Under the pieces are notes generated by a model that made no database searches, was not told where the DNA came from, and saw nothing but the letters and a program-made list of their open reading frames with translations. Shown here piece after piece: positions 32,000 to 42,667 of a stretch of 64,000 nucleotides of DNA (position 1 is the first letter of the stretch; each line of letters opens with the position of its first letter). A program made the position numbers and the translations under genes. Source of the stretch: Streptomyces sp. R44 (lineage in GTDB: Bacteria; Actinomycetota; Actinomycetes; Streptomycetales; Streptomycetaceae); contig NZ_CP163444.1 of NCBI RefSeq assembly GCF_041053105.1, positions 6,166,001-6,230,000 on the forward strand, read 5' to 3'.

Positions 32000-32953
32000 G
32001 TGCAGCGCTGGCGTGGCTTGGAGGACATCCCCCAGGACTGGGGACGCAGCGTCGTCACCATCGGCTCCTACGACGGGGTGCACCGTGGACACCAGCTGAT
32101 CATCGGGCGTGCCGTCGAGCGCGCCCGGGAGCTGGGGATCCCCTCCGTCGTCGTCACCTTCGACCCGCACCCCTCCGAGGTCGTGCGGCCCGGCAGCCAC
32201 CCGCCGCTGCTCGCCCCGCACCACCGGCGCGCGGAGCTGATCGCGGAGCTCGGGGTGGACGCGGTGCTCGTGCTGCCGTTCACCGCCGAGTTCTCGCAGC
32301 TGTCCCCGGCCGACTTCATCGTGAAGGTGCTGGTCGACAAGCTGCACGCGAAGGCCGTCATCGAGGGCCCCAACTTCCGCTTCGGCCACCGGGCCGCGGG
32401 CAACGTCGCGTTCCTCACCGAGCTCGGCGCCACCTACGACTACGAGGTCGAGGTCATCGACCTGTACGTCAGCGGGGCCGCCGGCGGCGGCGAGCCCTTC
32501 TCCTCCACCCTCACCCGCCGCCTCGTCGCCGAGGGCGACATGACCGGCGCCGCCGAGATCCTGGGCCGCCCGCACCGGGTCGAGGGCATCGTCGTCCGCG
32601 GCGCGCAGCGCGGCCGCGAGCTCGGCTTCCCGACGGCCAACGTCGAGACCCTGCCGCACACGGCGATCCCGGCGGACGGCGTCTACGCGGGCTGGCTGAC
32701 GGCCGCGGGGGAGCGGATGCCGGCGGCGATCTCGGTCGGCACGAACCCGCAGTTCGACGGGACGGAGCGGACGGTCGAGGCGTACGCGATCGACCGCGAG
32801 GGCCTCGACCTGTACGGGCTGCACGTGGCCGTGGACTTCCTGGCGTACGTGCGCGGCATGCTCAAGTTCGACACCCTGGACGACCTGCTGCAGGCGATGG
32901 CGGGCGACGTGAAGCGCTGCCGCGAACTGACGGAGCAGTACGACCAGGCCTGA
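32000..32953 (+). CDS. ribF: Bifunctional riboflavin kinase/FAD synthetase
   Basis: This 317-residue enzyme makes FMN and FAD. The N-terminal nucleotidyltransferase domain has SVVTIGSYDGVHRGHQ and VVTFDPHPSEVV, and the later EGPNFRFGHRAAGN. The C-terminal kinase domain has GRPHRVEGIVVRGAQRGRELGFPTANV and ends with the typical LYGLHVAVDFLAYVRGMLKF. The GTG start is 39 bp after the STAND gene's stop. An inverted-repeat element separates it from the convergent ABC importer. Confidence 0.95.
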   Translation: MQRWRGLEDIPQDWGRSVVTIGSYDGVHRGHQLIIGRAVERARELGIPSVVVTFDPHPSEVVRPGSHPPLLAPHHRRAELIAELGVDAVLVLPFTAEFSQLSPADFIVKVLVDKLHAKAVIEGPNFRFGHRAAGNVAFLTELGATYDYEVEVIDLYVSGAAGGGEPFSSTLTRRLVAEGDMTGAAEILGRPHRVEGIVVRGAQRGRELGFPTANVETLPHTAIPADGVYAGWLTAAGERMPAAISVGTNPQFDGTERTVEAYAIDREGLDLYGLHVAVDFLAYVRGMLKFDTLDDLLQAMAGDVKRCRELTEQYDQA

Positions 32954-32958
32954 CGGCG

Positions 32959-33194
32959 CGTTGTGGGCATGCGTTCCGCCGGGGCGGAACGGGTGGGCAC
33001 AACGGACGGCGCCCTTGCCGGCGCCAGAGGCTTCCGCGCCTGAACCCGCACCGGATGCGCGGCGCCTTCGGGGCGCGGGTCGGCGCGGAACGCGGAGGCG
33101 CCGCTGAAGCGCGCCGTCCCGTGTGCCCACCCGTCCCGCCCTGCGGGACGATTGCCCACACGGCGGGTGGGCACCGCCCACAACGGGGGGCGCC
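32959..33194. repeat. Intergenic inverted-repeat element, copy C
   Basis: This is the most compact of the three copies, about 236 bp. The left module (32959-33006) has the outer stem CGTTGTG / CACAACG and inner stem CGTTCCGC / GCGGAACG. The right module (about 33113-33163) is inverted, with GTCCCGC / GCGGGAC and CGTGTG / CACACG. GGCGCC palindromes flank both modules on the inside. It fills the gap between the convergent ends of ribF and the ABC ATPase gene. Confidence 0.75.
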
Positions 33195-33196
33195 GC

Positions 33197-34164
33197 TCAG
33201 ACCCGCGTCACCCAGTGGCACGCCACCGCCCCCTCCCCGCCCCCCGCCAGGACCGGCAGGTCCCTGCTTCGGCAGGCGTCCGCGACCGGGGCCGCCTCGC
33301 CCGAGGCGAGGAGCTGGCAGCGGGCGTGGAAGCGGCAGCCGGACGGGATGCGGGACGGGTCCGGCGGTTCGCCGGTCAGCACGACCGGCGCGCCCTCCGA
33401 CTCCGGAAGGACCGACAACAGCGCCCGGGTGTACGGGTGCTGAGGGTTCGTCAGGACGGATTCCACCGTGCCGGTCTCCACGACCCGGCCCAGGTACATC
33501 ACGGCCACCCGGTCCGCGATGTTCCACGCGAGCCCCAGGTCGTGGGTCACCACCAGGGCGGACAGGCCGAGTTCGTCGCGCAGGCGCAGCAGGAGCGCCA
33601 GGATCTCGCCCCGTACGGACGCGTCGAGGGAGGCCACCGGCTCGTCGGCGACGATCAGTTCGGGTTCCAGGACGAGCGCGCCCGCGATGACCACGCGCTG
33701 CCGCTGGCCGCCGGACAGCTCGTGCGGGTAGCGCAGGAAGAAGCGTTCCGGGGGGCGGAGTCCGGCCCGAGACAGGGCCTCGGCGACCGCCGTCCGCTCG
33801 TCCCGTTCCGATCGGTGGACCCCGTGGATCCGCAGCCCCTCCGCCACCGCGTCGTACACGGTGTGCCGGGGGTTCAGCGAACCGCTCGGGTCCTGGAGCA
33901 CCAGCTGCGCCCGCTTCCGGTAGGACCGCAGCGCCCCCGAGGAGTACGCGAGGGGTTGCCCGTCGAAGGCGACCGTGCCCGACGTGGGCCGGACCAGGCC
34001 GAGCAGCGAGCGGGCCAGCGTCGTCTTGCCGCAGCCCGACTCGCCGACCAGGGCCACGATCTCCCCGGCGCCGATGTCCAGGTCCACGCCGTCCACCGCG
34101 CGCGCGGGCGGCGCGCCCCGACGGCCGGGGAAGGTCACGTGCAGTCCGCGCGCCGACAGCAGGC

Positions 34165-34168
<4 letters not shown>
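33197..34168 (-). CDS. Peptide ABC transporter ATP-binding protein (DppF/OppF-like)
   Basis: This is a 323-residue ATPase subunit. Walker A is GESGCGKTT (near residue 42), the signature is [15 protein letters not shown] and the Walker B region is [12 protein letters not shown]. The C-terminal oligopeptide-transporter extension has the cysteine-containing [14 protein letters not shown] segment typical of OppF/DppF. It is the last gene of a five-gene minus-strand operon and overlaps the preceding ATPase gene by four bases. Confidence 0.92.
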
Positions 34169-35126
<958 letters not shown>

Positions 35127-35130
<4 letters not shown>

Positions 35131-36011
35131 CGCCCCACCCCCAGCTTCGGGTTCAGCACGGACTCCACGGCCCGGCCGCAGAGCGTGAACGCGAGCGCGA
35201 CCAGGGCGATCGCGATCCCGGGCGGGGCCAGGTACCACCAGTGCCCGGAGGAGACGGCGCCCGCCTCCCGGGCGTCCTGGAGCATCCCGCCCCAGGAGAC
35301 CACGGTCGGGTCGCCCAGGCCGAGGAAGGCGAGGGTCGCCTCGGTGAGGATGGCGGTCGAGATGCCGAGGGTGGTCTGCGCGAGGACCAGCGGCATCACG
35401 TTCGGCAGCACGTGCCGGGTCATGACGTGCCGGTGGCCGCCGCCGAGCGCGGTCGCCCGCTCGATGTACGGGCGGGACTCCACCGCGATCGTCTGCGCCC
35501 GCACCAGGCGGGCGGTGGTCGGCCAGGAGGTCACGCCGATCGCCAGGACCACCGTCCACATCGACCGGGACATGACCGTGGCGAGGACGATCGCGAGGAC
35601 CAGCGTCGGCATCACCAGGAACCAGTCGGTGATCCGCATGACGACGGTCGAGAACCAGCCGCCGTAGTGTCCGGCGATGATGCCCACCAGGGTGCCGATG
35701 GCGACCGAGAGGGCCGCCGCGAGCAGGCCGACGAGCAGCGAGATCCGGGCGCCCCAGATCAGCAGGCCGAGCAGCGAGCGCCCGAACTGGTCGGTGCCCA
35801 GCGGGAACTCGGCGCTCGGCGGCTCCAGAGCCGTGCCCGGCGCCTCGGTCACCGACTGCACGTCGGCGCCGACGGTCCACGGGGCCGTGAGCGCGAGCAG
35901 GGCGATCAGGGCGAGGCCGATGAGTCCGTAGAGACCGGCGCGACGGGTCCGGTACGAGGTCCAGAAGCGCGCGGCCGAACTCCTGCGGCGCTCCCATGCG
36001 AGAGAGGTCAT
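35127..36011 (-). CDS. Peptide ABC transporter permease (DppC/OppC-like)
   Basis: This 294-residue membrane protein has six predicted helices. FPLGTDQFGRSLLGLLIWGARISL near the N-terminus is the classic OppC/DppC signature, and the cytoplasmic EAA-like loop reads YIERATALGGGHRHVMTRHV. The C-terminal part has AFLGLGDPTVVSWGGML. It overlaps both neighbouring genes of the operon by four bases. Confidence 0.93.
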
Positions 36012-37069
36012 CGGCCCACCCGGGGGTCGAGCAGCGGATAGAGCAGGTCGGCGATCAGGTTCATCAGGATCATCGCCCCGGCGAACACCACGAACAGGCC
36101 CTGCACGAGCGGCAGATCGGGCACGCTCAGCGCCTGGTAGAAGAGCCCGCCGAGCCCCGGCCAGGAGAACACCGTCTCCACCAGGATCGAACCGGCCGCG
36201 ACGTGGCCCAGGTTGATGAAGATCATGGTGATGGTCGGCAGGAGCGCGTTCGGCACGGCGTGCCGGCGCCGCACGGCGTCGTCCCGCAGCCCCTTGGCCC
36301 GCGCCGTCGTCAGATAGTCGCCGCCCATCTCGTCGAGGAGCGAGGACCGCATCACGAGCAGGGTCTGCGCGTAGCCGACGGCGACGAGCGTGACCACGGG
36401 CAGGACCAGGTGGTGGGCGACGTCGAGGACGTACGCGAAACCGGTCTCGCCGGTGCCGGACTCCATGCCGCCGGTCGGGAAGAGCCCCGGGATCGGCCCC
36501 ATGCCCACGGAGAAGACGATGATGAGGAGCAGCCCGAGCCAGAAGGAGGGCACCGACCACAGGGTCAGCGCGATCCCGGTGTTCAGCTTGTCCCCGAGGC
36601 CGCCGTGCCGCCAGGCCGAGCGGGTGCCCAGCCACAGCCCGAGCGCCGAGTAGATCACCACGGCGACCCCGGTGAGCAGCAGCGTCGCCGGGAGCTTCTC
36701 CGCGATGAGGTCCCCGACGGGGGCACGGAACTGGAACGAGGTGCCGAGGTCGCCGCTGAGCGCCTTGGCGCAGTAGTCGGTGAACTGCTGCCACAGCGGC
36801 AGGTCGAGCCCGAACTGGCGGCGCAGTGTCGCGAGTTGCTCGGCGGAGGTGGGCACGCCGTGGGTCATCGCCTTCACCGGGTCACCGGGGATGATCCGGA
36901 AGAGGAAGAAGCTGGTGACCAGGACGGCGAAGAGGGAGACGAGCGCGCCGCCCAGCTTCCCCGCCGCGTGGCGGAGATAGCCGAGGGAGGAACCGGTGCG
37001 GGGTGCGCCGTCCGTGGCGCGGGCCTTCTCGGCCCGCGCCACGTCGGCGGGGGTGCTTGCCGTCGTCAC
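36008..37069 (-). CDS. Peptide ABC transporter permease (DppB/OppB-like)
   Basis: This is a 353-residue membrane protein. After an unusually long charged N-terminal tail of about 35 residues comes the DppB start (LVTSFFLFRIIPGDPV), and the ABC loop follows (DYLTTARAKGLRDDAVRRRHA). The start is a GTG at 37069, three bases after the binding-protein stop, so the two genes are tightly coupled. It forms the channel together with the DppC-like subunit. Confidence 0.93.
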   Translation of the reverse strand: MTTASTPADVARAEKARATDGAPRTGSSLGYLRHAAGKLGGALVSLFAVLVTSFFLFRIIPGDPVKAMTHGVPTSAEQLATLRRQFGLDLPLWQQFTDYCAKALSGDLGTSFQFRAPVGDLIAEKLPATLLLTGVAVVIYSALGLWLGTRSAWRHGGLGDKLNTGIALTLWSVPSFWLGLLLIIVFSVGMGPIPGLFPTGGMESGTGETGFAYVLDVAHHLVLPVVTLVAVGYAQTLLVMRSSLLDEMGGDYLTTARAKGLRDDAVRRRHAVPNALLPTITMIFINLGHVAAGSILVETVFSWPGLGGLFYQALSVPDLPLVQGLFVVFAGAMILMNLIADLLYPLLDPRVGR

Positions 37070-37072
37070 GTA

Positions 37073-38911
37073 CTACTCGCGGTCGTCGGCGGTGGAGCGG
37101 CGGCGCATGCCGAGGAAGACGCCGAGGCCGACCACGACGACCACGGCCGCGGCGATGCCGATGATCACTCCGGTGGACGAGCCGCTGTCGGAGTCCTCGG
37201 CCGCGGCCGTGGGCACGGCCGACCACCAGCTCCAGTAGCCGTCCTGGCCCCACAGGTTCCCGGCGGCCTCGGGCATGGTCGTGATGGACTTGATCTGGTC
37301 CGTGCGGTACGCCTCCAGGGCGTTCGGGTAGGCCATGATGTTCATGTACCCCGTGTCGTACAGCAGGGACTGCATCCGCTTCACCAGATCCGCCCGCTTG
37401 GCGGTGTCGTACTCGACCGCCTGCTGCGCGTACAGCCCGTCGAACTCCTTGTCGCAGATGAAGTTGTCGGTGGCGCCGGAGTCCTTCGGAGTCGCCGGGA
37501 GCGTGCCGCAGGTGTGGATGGAGAGCACGTAGTCCGGGTCGGGGTTGACCGACCAGCCGTCGAACGCGAGGTCGTAGTCGCCCTTGACCCAGGGGTCGGA
37601 GACGCTGTCCAGACACTCGACCTTCAGGCCGATGCCGAGCTTGCCCCACCACTCCTGGAGGTACTTGCCGACCGCCTTGTCGTTCGGGTCGGTGGCGTGA
37701 CAGAGGATCCGGAGCTCCAGGGGCTTGCCGTCCTTGCCGAGCCGCTTGCCGGCGGCGTCCTTCCGGTATCCGGCGGCGTCGAGGACCTTCTCCGCCTGGG
37801 CGGGGTCGTACGCGCGCTTCTGCGCGGTCTCCGGCTTCCAGAAGTACGAGCCGAAGCGCGGCGGGATGTACCCCTCGCCCTCGACGGCGTGGCCCTGGAA
37901 GACCTTGTCGACGAGGGTGGTGCGGTCGACGGCGAGGAAGAGCGCCTTGCGCACCTCGGGGTCGAGCAGCGCCTTGTTGCCGTTGCCGAAGGTCTTGCCG
38001 TCCTGGGCCTTCGCGCCCGGGTTGGTGGCGAGGGCGTAGAAGCGGCGGCCGGGGGCGTCGTTGACCTTGATGTTCTTCTGGGTCTTCAGGGCGGCCGCCT
38101 GGGCGGGCGTCAGGTTCGGTACGAAGGACACCTCGCCCTTCTGCAGGGCGGCGACGGCGGCGTCCCCGTCCTTGTAGTACTTGAAGACCAGCTCGTCGAA
38201 CTTGGGGGCGCCGCGCCAGAACTTCTTGTTCGGCTTGAGCTTGATGTACTGGTCGACCTTGAAGTCCGTGATGACGAAGGGGCCGTTCCCGACGATCGGG
38301 AAGGTCTTGTCGTTGTTGAACTTCGAGAAGTCGGTGACCTTCTCCCAGACGTGCTTCGGCACGATCGGCACGTCGAGGGCCGTCATCGTCGCCTGCGGCT
38401 TCTTCAGCCGGATGACCAGGGTCTGCGGGTCGGGGGCGGTGACCTGGGCGAAGTTCGCCGTGAAGCTGCCGTTGGCGGTGGCGGCGTTCGGGTCGGTCAT
38501 CATCTTGTTGAAGGTCCAGGCCGCGTCCTCGGCGGTGGCCTGCTGCCCGTCGGACCAGGTCGAGTCCTTGCGGATCGTGTACGTCCACGTCAGCTTGTCG
38601 GCCGAGGACGTCCACGCGGTGGCCAGACCCGGGACCGTGCGCGCGTCCTTCGGGTCGTAGTTCGTGAGGTACTCGTAGGCCAGCCGGTGGATGCTCGTCG
38701 AGGTGAGCTTCTGGGCGAGGAACGGGCTCAGCGAGTCGATGCTCTGCGAGACGGCGACCGTGAGGGTGGTGCCGCCGGACTTCTCGTCCTCCGCCTGCGC
38801 GGTGCCGGGGACGACGGCGAGGGAGCCGGTGGCGAGACCGGCGGCGAGCAGCAGCCGGAGGGCTCTTCGGGCAGGGGCGGGGCGGGGTGGAACCTTCGTG
38901 ACCATGACCAT
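37073..38911 (-). CDS. Peptide-binding protein of the ABC importer, with C-terminal membrane anchor
   Basis: This 612-residue family 5 extracellular solute-binding protein has a Sec-type signal peptide ending near AQA/ED (residue 40), with no lipobox. The SBP_bac_5 body includes TWTYTIRKDSTWSDGQQATAED and YVLSIHTCGTLPAT. After the binding domain a Ser/Asp-rich linker leads to a C-terminal hydrophobic helix (GVIIGIAAAVVVVVGLGVFL) and a basic end, RRRS. The binding protein therefore appears held at the membrane by its C-terminus instead of by a lipid. It is first in the operon, after a good promoter. Confidence 0.9.
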   Translation of the reverse strand: MVMVTKVPPRPAPARRALRLLLAAGLATGSLAVVPGTAQAEDEKSGGTTLTVAVSQSIDSLSPFLAQKLTSTSIHRLAYEYLTNYDPKDARTVPGLATAWTSSADKLTWTYTIRKDSTWSDGQQATAEDAAWTFNKMMTDPNAATANGSFTANFAQVTAPDPQTLVIRLKKPQATMTALDVPIVPKHVWEKVTDFSKFNNDKTFPIVGNGPFVITDFKVDQYIKLKPNKKFWRGAPKFDELVFKYYKDGDAAVAALQKGEVSFVPNLTPAQAAALKTQKNIKVNDAPGRRFYALATNPGAKAQDGKTFGNGNKALLDPEVRKALFLAVDRTTLVDKVFQGHAVEGEGYIPPRFGSYFWKPETAQKRAYDPAQAEKVLDAAGYRKDAAGKRLGKDGKPLELRILCHATDPNDKAVGKYLQEWWGKLGIGLKVECLDSVSDPWVKGDYDLAFDGWSVNPDPDYVLSIHTCGTLPATPKDSGATDNFICDKEFDGLYAQQAVEYDTAKRADLVKRMQSLLYDTGYMNIMAYPNALEAYRTDQIKSITTMPEAAGNLWGQDGYWSWWSAVPTAAAEDSDSGSSTGVIIGIAAAVVVVVGLGVFLGMRRRSTADDRE

Positions 38912-38973
38912 GGGACGTGACCTCGCGTCGGAGTTTCTGTCGTGGATCTTGGGCTGACGAGCGGTGAAGCGAA

Positions 38974-39003
38974 GGTGTATCAGCGGTGGTCTGCCGTCGT
39001 CAA
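38974..39003 (-). promoter_or_regulatory. Promoter of the peptide importer operon
   Basis: On the minus strand TTGACG (39003-38998) and TACACC (38979-38974) are 18 bp apart, 62 bp before the binding protein's start. The -35 is near consensus and the -10 weaker; GATACA with a 16-bp spacer is an alternative. Confidence 0.5.
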
Positions 39004-39041
39004 CGATCGCTCAAACCCCGTGTGGGCTGCGGGAACGCCAA

Positions 39042-39075
39042 GAGGCTCCGTATCGGTGAGCCGATACGGAGCCTC
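39042..39075 (-). terminator. Terminator of the EspI-like gene
   Basis: A perfect 15-bp stem (GAGGCTCCGTATCGG and its complement) with the loop TGAG begins 22 nt after the EspI-like gene's stop and separates the secretion locus from the peptide importer. Confidence 0.85.
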
Positions 39076-39097
39076 ATTGGTCTAATCCTGTGACGCC

Positions 39098-42000
39098 CTA
39101 CTGCTGAGGGGCTGGCGGCGCCTGCGGAGGGCCCTGCGGGTCCGTCTGCGGGGGCAGCGGCTGCCCCGGCTGGGACTCGCTTCCGTCCTGCGGCTGCTGC
39201 CAGGCCTGCGGCACGCCGGGCTGCCCGGGCTGACCCGGCTGCGGCGGGTACGGCTGGCCCGCCGGGGGACCGTACGGCTGCCCGGGGACCGGCTGGCCGG
39301 GTGCGAACTGACCCGGCATCGGGCCGGCCTGTCCGGGCATCTGACCCGGCATCGGCTGACCGGGCTGCGGGTAGCCCTGCGGCGGATAGGGCTGGCCCGC
39401 CTGCGGCTGCGGCGGGTACGGCTGCCCGGGCTGCGGCGCCTGGGGAGCGTACGGCTGCCCGGGGACCGGCTGGCCGGGTGCGAACTGACCCGGCATCGGG
39501 CCGGCCTGCCCGGGTACCTGCCCCGGCACCGGCTGCCCGGGCATCGGCTGACCCGGCGCGAACTGACCCGGCACCGGCTGCCCCGGCACGGGCTGGCCGG
39601 GCATGGCCTGGCCCGGCATCGGCGGGGCCATGTGCGGCGGCACCGCGCCCTGGCCGTCACCGGTCCACAGCCCCTGCGCCTGCTGCGCCCGTACGAAGTC
39701 CTCGGCCACCATCGCCGAGAGGTGGAAGTACGCCTCCCGGGTCTTCGGCCGCATCATGTCGAGGTCGACCTCGGCGCCGGCCGCCAGGTGCTCGTCGAAG
39801 GGCACGACCACGACACCGCGGCAGCGGGTCTGGAAGTGCTGCACGATGTCCTCGACCTTGATCATCTTGCCGGTCTCGCGGACCCCGGAGATGACCGTGA
39901 TGGAGCGCTGCACCAGGTCCGCGTAGCCGTGGGCCGACAGCCAGTCGAGGGTCGTCGAGGCGCTGGAGGCGCCGTCCACGGAGGGCGTGGAGATGATGAT
40001 CAGCTGATCGGCGAGGTCCAGGACCCCGCGCATGGCGCTGTACAGCAGACCCGTACCCGAGTCGGTCAGGATGATCGGGTACTGCTTGCCGAGGACGTCG
40101 ATCGCGCGCCGGTAGTCCTCGTCGTTGAAGGTCGTCGAGACGGCCGGGTCCACGTCGTTGGCGAGGATCTCCAGACCGGACGGCGCCTGCGAGGTGAACC
40201 GGCGGATGTCCATGTACGAGTTCAGGTACGGGATCGCCTGCACCAGGTCGCGGATGGTCGCCCCGGTCTCGCGCCGCACCCGGCGGCCGAGCGTGCCGGC
40301 GTCCGGGTTGGCGTCGATCGCCAGGATCTTGTCCTGCCGCTCGGTGGCGAGGGTCGCGCCGAGCGCGGTGGTCGTCGTGGTCTTGCCGACACCGCCCTTG
40401 AGCGAGATGACCGCGATCCGGTAGCAGGAGAGGACCGGCGTCCGGATCAGGTCCAGCTTCCGCTGCCGCTCCGCCTCCTCCTTCTTGCCGCCGAGCTTGA
40501 AGCGGTTGGCGGCGCCGGGGTTCCGGCTGGACTTGGGCTTCTGCTTGTTGTTGCGCAGGAGCCGGTCGGAGGAGAGCTCGACGGCCGCGTTGTACCCGAG
40601 CGGCGCGCCCGGCACGGAACGCTCCCGCTGGTCGTGCGTCACCGGCGAGGGCCAGGCGGCACCGGTCCGCGGATCCACCGGCGGCTGACCGTCGTACGGC
40701 GGCTGCGGGGCCTGCGCGGCCTGCGGGGGTACGGCTCCGGGGTGCGGGTAGCCGTAACCGCCCGGCGCCTGCGCCTGCGGCGGGACACCGCCGGGTGCCC
40801 CGGGCTGCTGCGGGTAGCCGTAACCGGCCTGCTGCGGAGGCGTCCCGGGCTGCGGGAAGCCGTAACCGCCCTGCGGGGCCGGGGCCGGGGGCTGCGCGGC
40901 CTGCGGAGCCTGCGGGTAGCCGTAACCGGCGGGCGCCTGGGGCTCGGCCTGCGGCGGTACGGGTGCCCCGGGCGCCGGCCAGGCGGCGGTGGGCGGCAGC
41001 GGCGCGGCCTGCGGCACCGGCTGGGCACCCGGGAGGGGCTGCGCGGGCCACTGCTGCGCGGGCTCGGGGGCGGCGGGCTGGAAGGACGGGGGCAGCGGCG
41101 GCAGCCCGGCCTGCGGACCCGCGGTCGGGTGCGGAGCACCGTACGGCCCGGGGGCGGCCGGGGCGCCGGGGAAGGCACCCGGAGCGCCGGCGGCGGGGTC
41201 GTACGGACCGGGAGCCGGGCCCGGGCCGAAGCCCTGCGGCGCGTCGGCGACCGGCTGCGCGGCGGGGAGGGGAGCGGCGGCGGGAGCGGCGGAGGTCTCG
41301 GCCTCCGCGCCCGTCTCCGTCCCCGCTTCGGCCACGGGCGCGGCCGGCTCGTCCTCCGGGCCCGTCGCGCCGTCGGCGGCCTCGGCCCCCGCGGCGGCCG
41401 TGTCGTCGGAGGCCTCGGCGGTCTCCTCGCCGTCCGAAGCGCTCGACGCGATCGACGCGTCGGCGGTCGCCTCGTCGTCGTTGCCCGCGCCGGGCGCGGT
41501 CTCCGCCGCTGCCGGGGCGGCGGGCTCGCCGGGAACGGCGGGGGAGTCCTGCGCGGCGTCCGCCGGACCGGCGGGCTCGGCGATCCCACCGCTCACGACC
41601 GCCTCAGGAGCCTCGGAGGAGGCGGGCGTCGCGGAGGCGGTGGAGCCCTCCGCGCCCTCTGCGTTCTCCGTCTGCTCCGCCTGCTCCGCCGTGCGCTCGG
41701 CGATGTCGCGCTTGAGCTGGGCGGGGGAGAAGCGCATGGTGGCGCCGCTCTCGACGTCGCCGCCACCGAAGGAGGCCGCGGGCGCGGCCGTCTCGGCGGC
41801 GGGCGCCGGGACGGGCGGCACGGAAGCGGACGGCACGGAAACCGGCGGCACCGAGGCGTCGGCCACGGGCGCACCCGGCACGGGCGCACCGAAGGAGGGC
41901 GGCGACACCGGCTGCCCCGGCACCGGCGCACCGGGAGCGAAGGCGGGCGCGGGAACGCCGGCGACAGGCGTGGCAGGACCAGGCGGGACAGGACCAGGCG

Positions 42001-42439
42001 TGGCCGGACCCGGCGGGACAGGAGCAGGCGGGACGGGACCGGGCGCGGCGGCCACGGGCGCGACCGGCGCGCCGAACGGCGGAACCCCCGCCGGAGGCAC
42101 CGCTCCGGCAGCCGGCACCGGCGGAACCGCCGCGGGCGCGACCGGCTCGACGGCCTGAGCGGGCGCGGGCACAGGAGCCGGCGGGGCCGGCGGCGCCACG
42201 TTCCAGCCGGGCTCGAAGCCGCTGCCGGCGGGGAGGCCCGGCACGGCGACCGGCGCTCCGCTCGGCGGCGGGGGAGTGGCACCGCCCGCCCCCGTACCGC
42301 CCGACGCGTTCTGCGTGTACCAGGCGGGCGGGGTGTAGTCGATGGTGAACTCACCCGTCATCTCGGCGGGATCCGCGTCGGACTGATCGTCGGCGGGCGG
42401 ATTCCAACCCCCGTGGATCTCGTCGCGATCGCCGTTCAC
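39098..42439 (-). CDS. EspI-like, proline-rich MinD/ParA-type ATPase of the type VII locus
   Basis: This is a 1113-residue protein. The first 580 residues or so are disordered and rich in Pro, Ala, Gly and Glu. The MinD/ParA-like ATPase follows, with a deviant Walker [13 protein letters not shown] (Lys681 and Lys686), then [18 protein letters not shown] and [14 protein letters not shown]. The last 190 residues are [12 protein letters not shown] repeats. The same plan (Pro-rich N-terminus, MinD-like core) is found in mycobacterial EspI. The GTG start has GGAGG upstream. It probably modulates secretion at the membrane or cell pole; that role is inferred from the family. Confidence 0.82.
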   Translation of the reverse strand: MNGDRDEIHGGWNPPADDQSDADPAEMTGEFTIDYTPPAWYTQNASGGTGAGGATPPPPSGAPVAVPGLPAGSGFEPGWNVAPPAPPAPVPAPAQAVEPVAPAAVPPVPAAGAVPPAGVPPFGAPVAPVAAAPGPVPPAPVPPGPATPGPVPPGPATPVAGVPAPAFAPGAPVPGQPVSPPSFGAPVPGAPVADASVPPVSVPSASVPPVPAPAAETAAPAASFGGGDVESGATMRFSPAQLKRDIAERTAEQAEQTENAEGAEGSTASATPASSEAPEAVVSGGIAEPAGPADAAQDSPAVPGEPAAPAAAETAPGAGNDDEATADASIASSASDGEETAEASDDTAAAGAEAADGATGPEDEPAAPVAEAGTETGAEAETSAAPAAAPLPAAQPVADAPQGFGPGPAPGPYDPAAGAPGAFPGAPAAPGPYGAPHPTAGPQAGLPPLPPSFQPAAPEPAQQWPAQPLPGAQPVPQAAPLPPTAAWPAPGAPVPPQAEPQAPAGYGYPQAPQAAQPPAPAPQGGYGFPQPGTPPQQAGYGYPQQPGAPGGVPPQAQAPGGYGYPHPGAVPPQAAQAPQPPYDGQPPVDPRTGAAWPSPVTHDQRERSVPGAPLGYNAAVELSSDRLLRNNKQKPKSSRNPGAANRFKLGGKKEEAERQRKLDLIRTPVLSCYRIAVISLKGGVGKTTTTTALGATLATERQDKILAIDANPDAGTLGRRVRRETGATIRDLVQAIPYLNSYMDIRRFTSQAPSGLEILANDVDPAVSTTFNDEDYRRAIDVLGKQYPIILTDSGTGLLYSAMRGVLDLADQLIIISTPSVDGASSASTTLDWLSAHGYADLVQRSITVISGVRETGKMIKVEDIVQHFQTRCRGVVVVPFDEHLAAGAEVDLDMMRPKTREAYFHLSAMVAEDFVRAQQAQGLWTGDGQGAVPPHMAPPMPGQAMPGQPVPGQPVPGQFAPGQPMPGQPVPGQVPGQAGPMPGQFAPGQPVPGQPYAPQAPQPGQPYPPQPQAGQPYPPQGYPQPGQPMPGQMPGQAGPMPGQFAPGQPVPGQPYGPPAGQPYPPQPGQPGQPGVPQAWQQPQDGSESQPGQPLPPQTDPQGPPQAPPAPQQ

Positions 42440-42667
42440 TTTGCCTCCTGGTGTGGTCGAGCACCCTTGTGCCGTTGTGGGCGGGGCCCTTCCACCCTAA
42501 TCGCCGCGAGCCGCCCCCGGGCAGGGCCGACGGCCCCTCCGCGCCCGCCTCCGCGAACCGGTCCGGGCCCCAAGTGACCCGGTCGCGCCGCAGAGTGAGA
42601 ACCCCCACCGTTCAAACCGATGCAAAAACGGACGTACTTGAACGACTTCCGGTCATGGACAGGTCGC

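Noticed and set aside
28313..33181. A 1622-codon open frame on the minus strand opposite the STAND gene and ribF
   Set aside because: It mirrors the strong G/C third-position bias of the plus-strand genes, is low-complexity Gly/Glu/Arg/Val, and no recognisable domain appears; the plus-strand genes explain the region.
39632..42577. A 981-codon plus-strand frame opposite the EspI-like gene
   Set aside because: It is a composition-driven shadow; the minus strand has a P-loop ATPase and a good ribosome-binding site.
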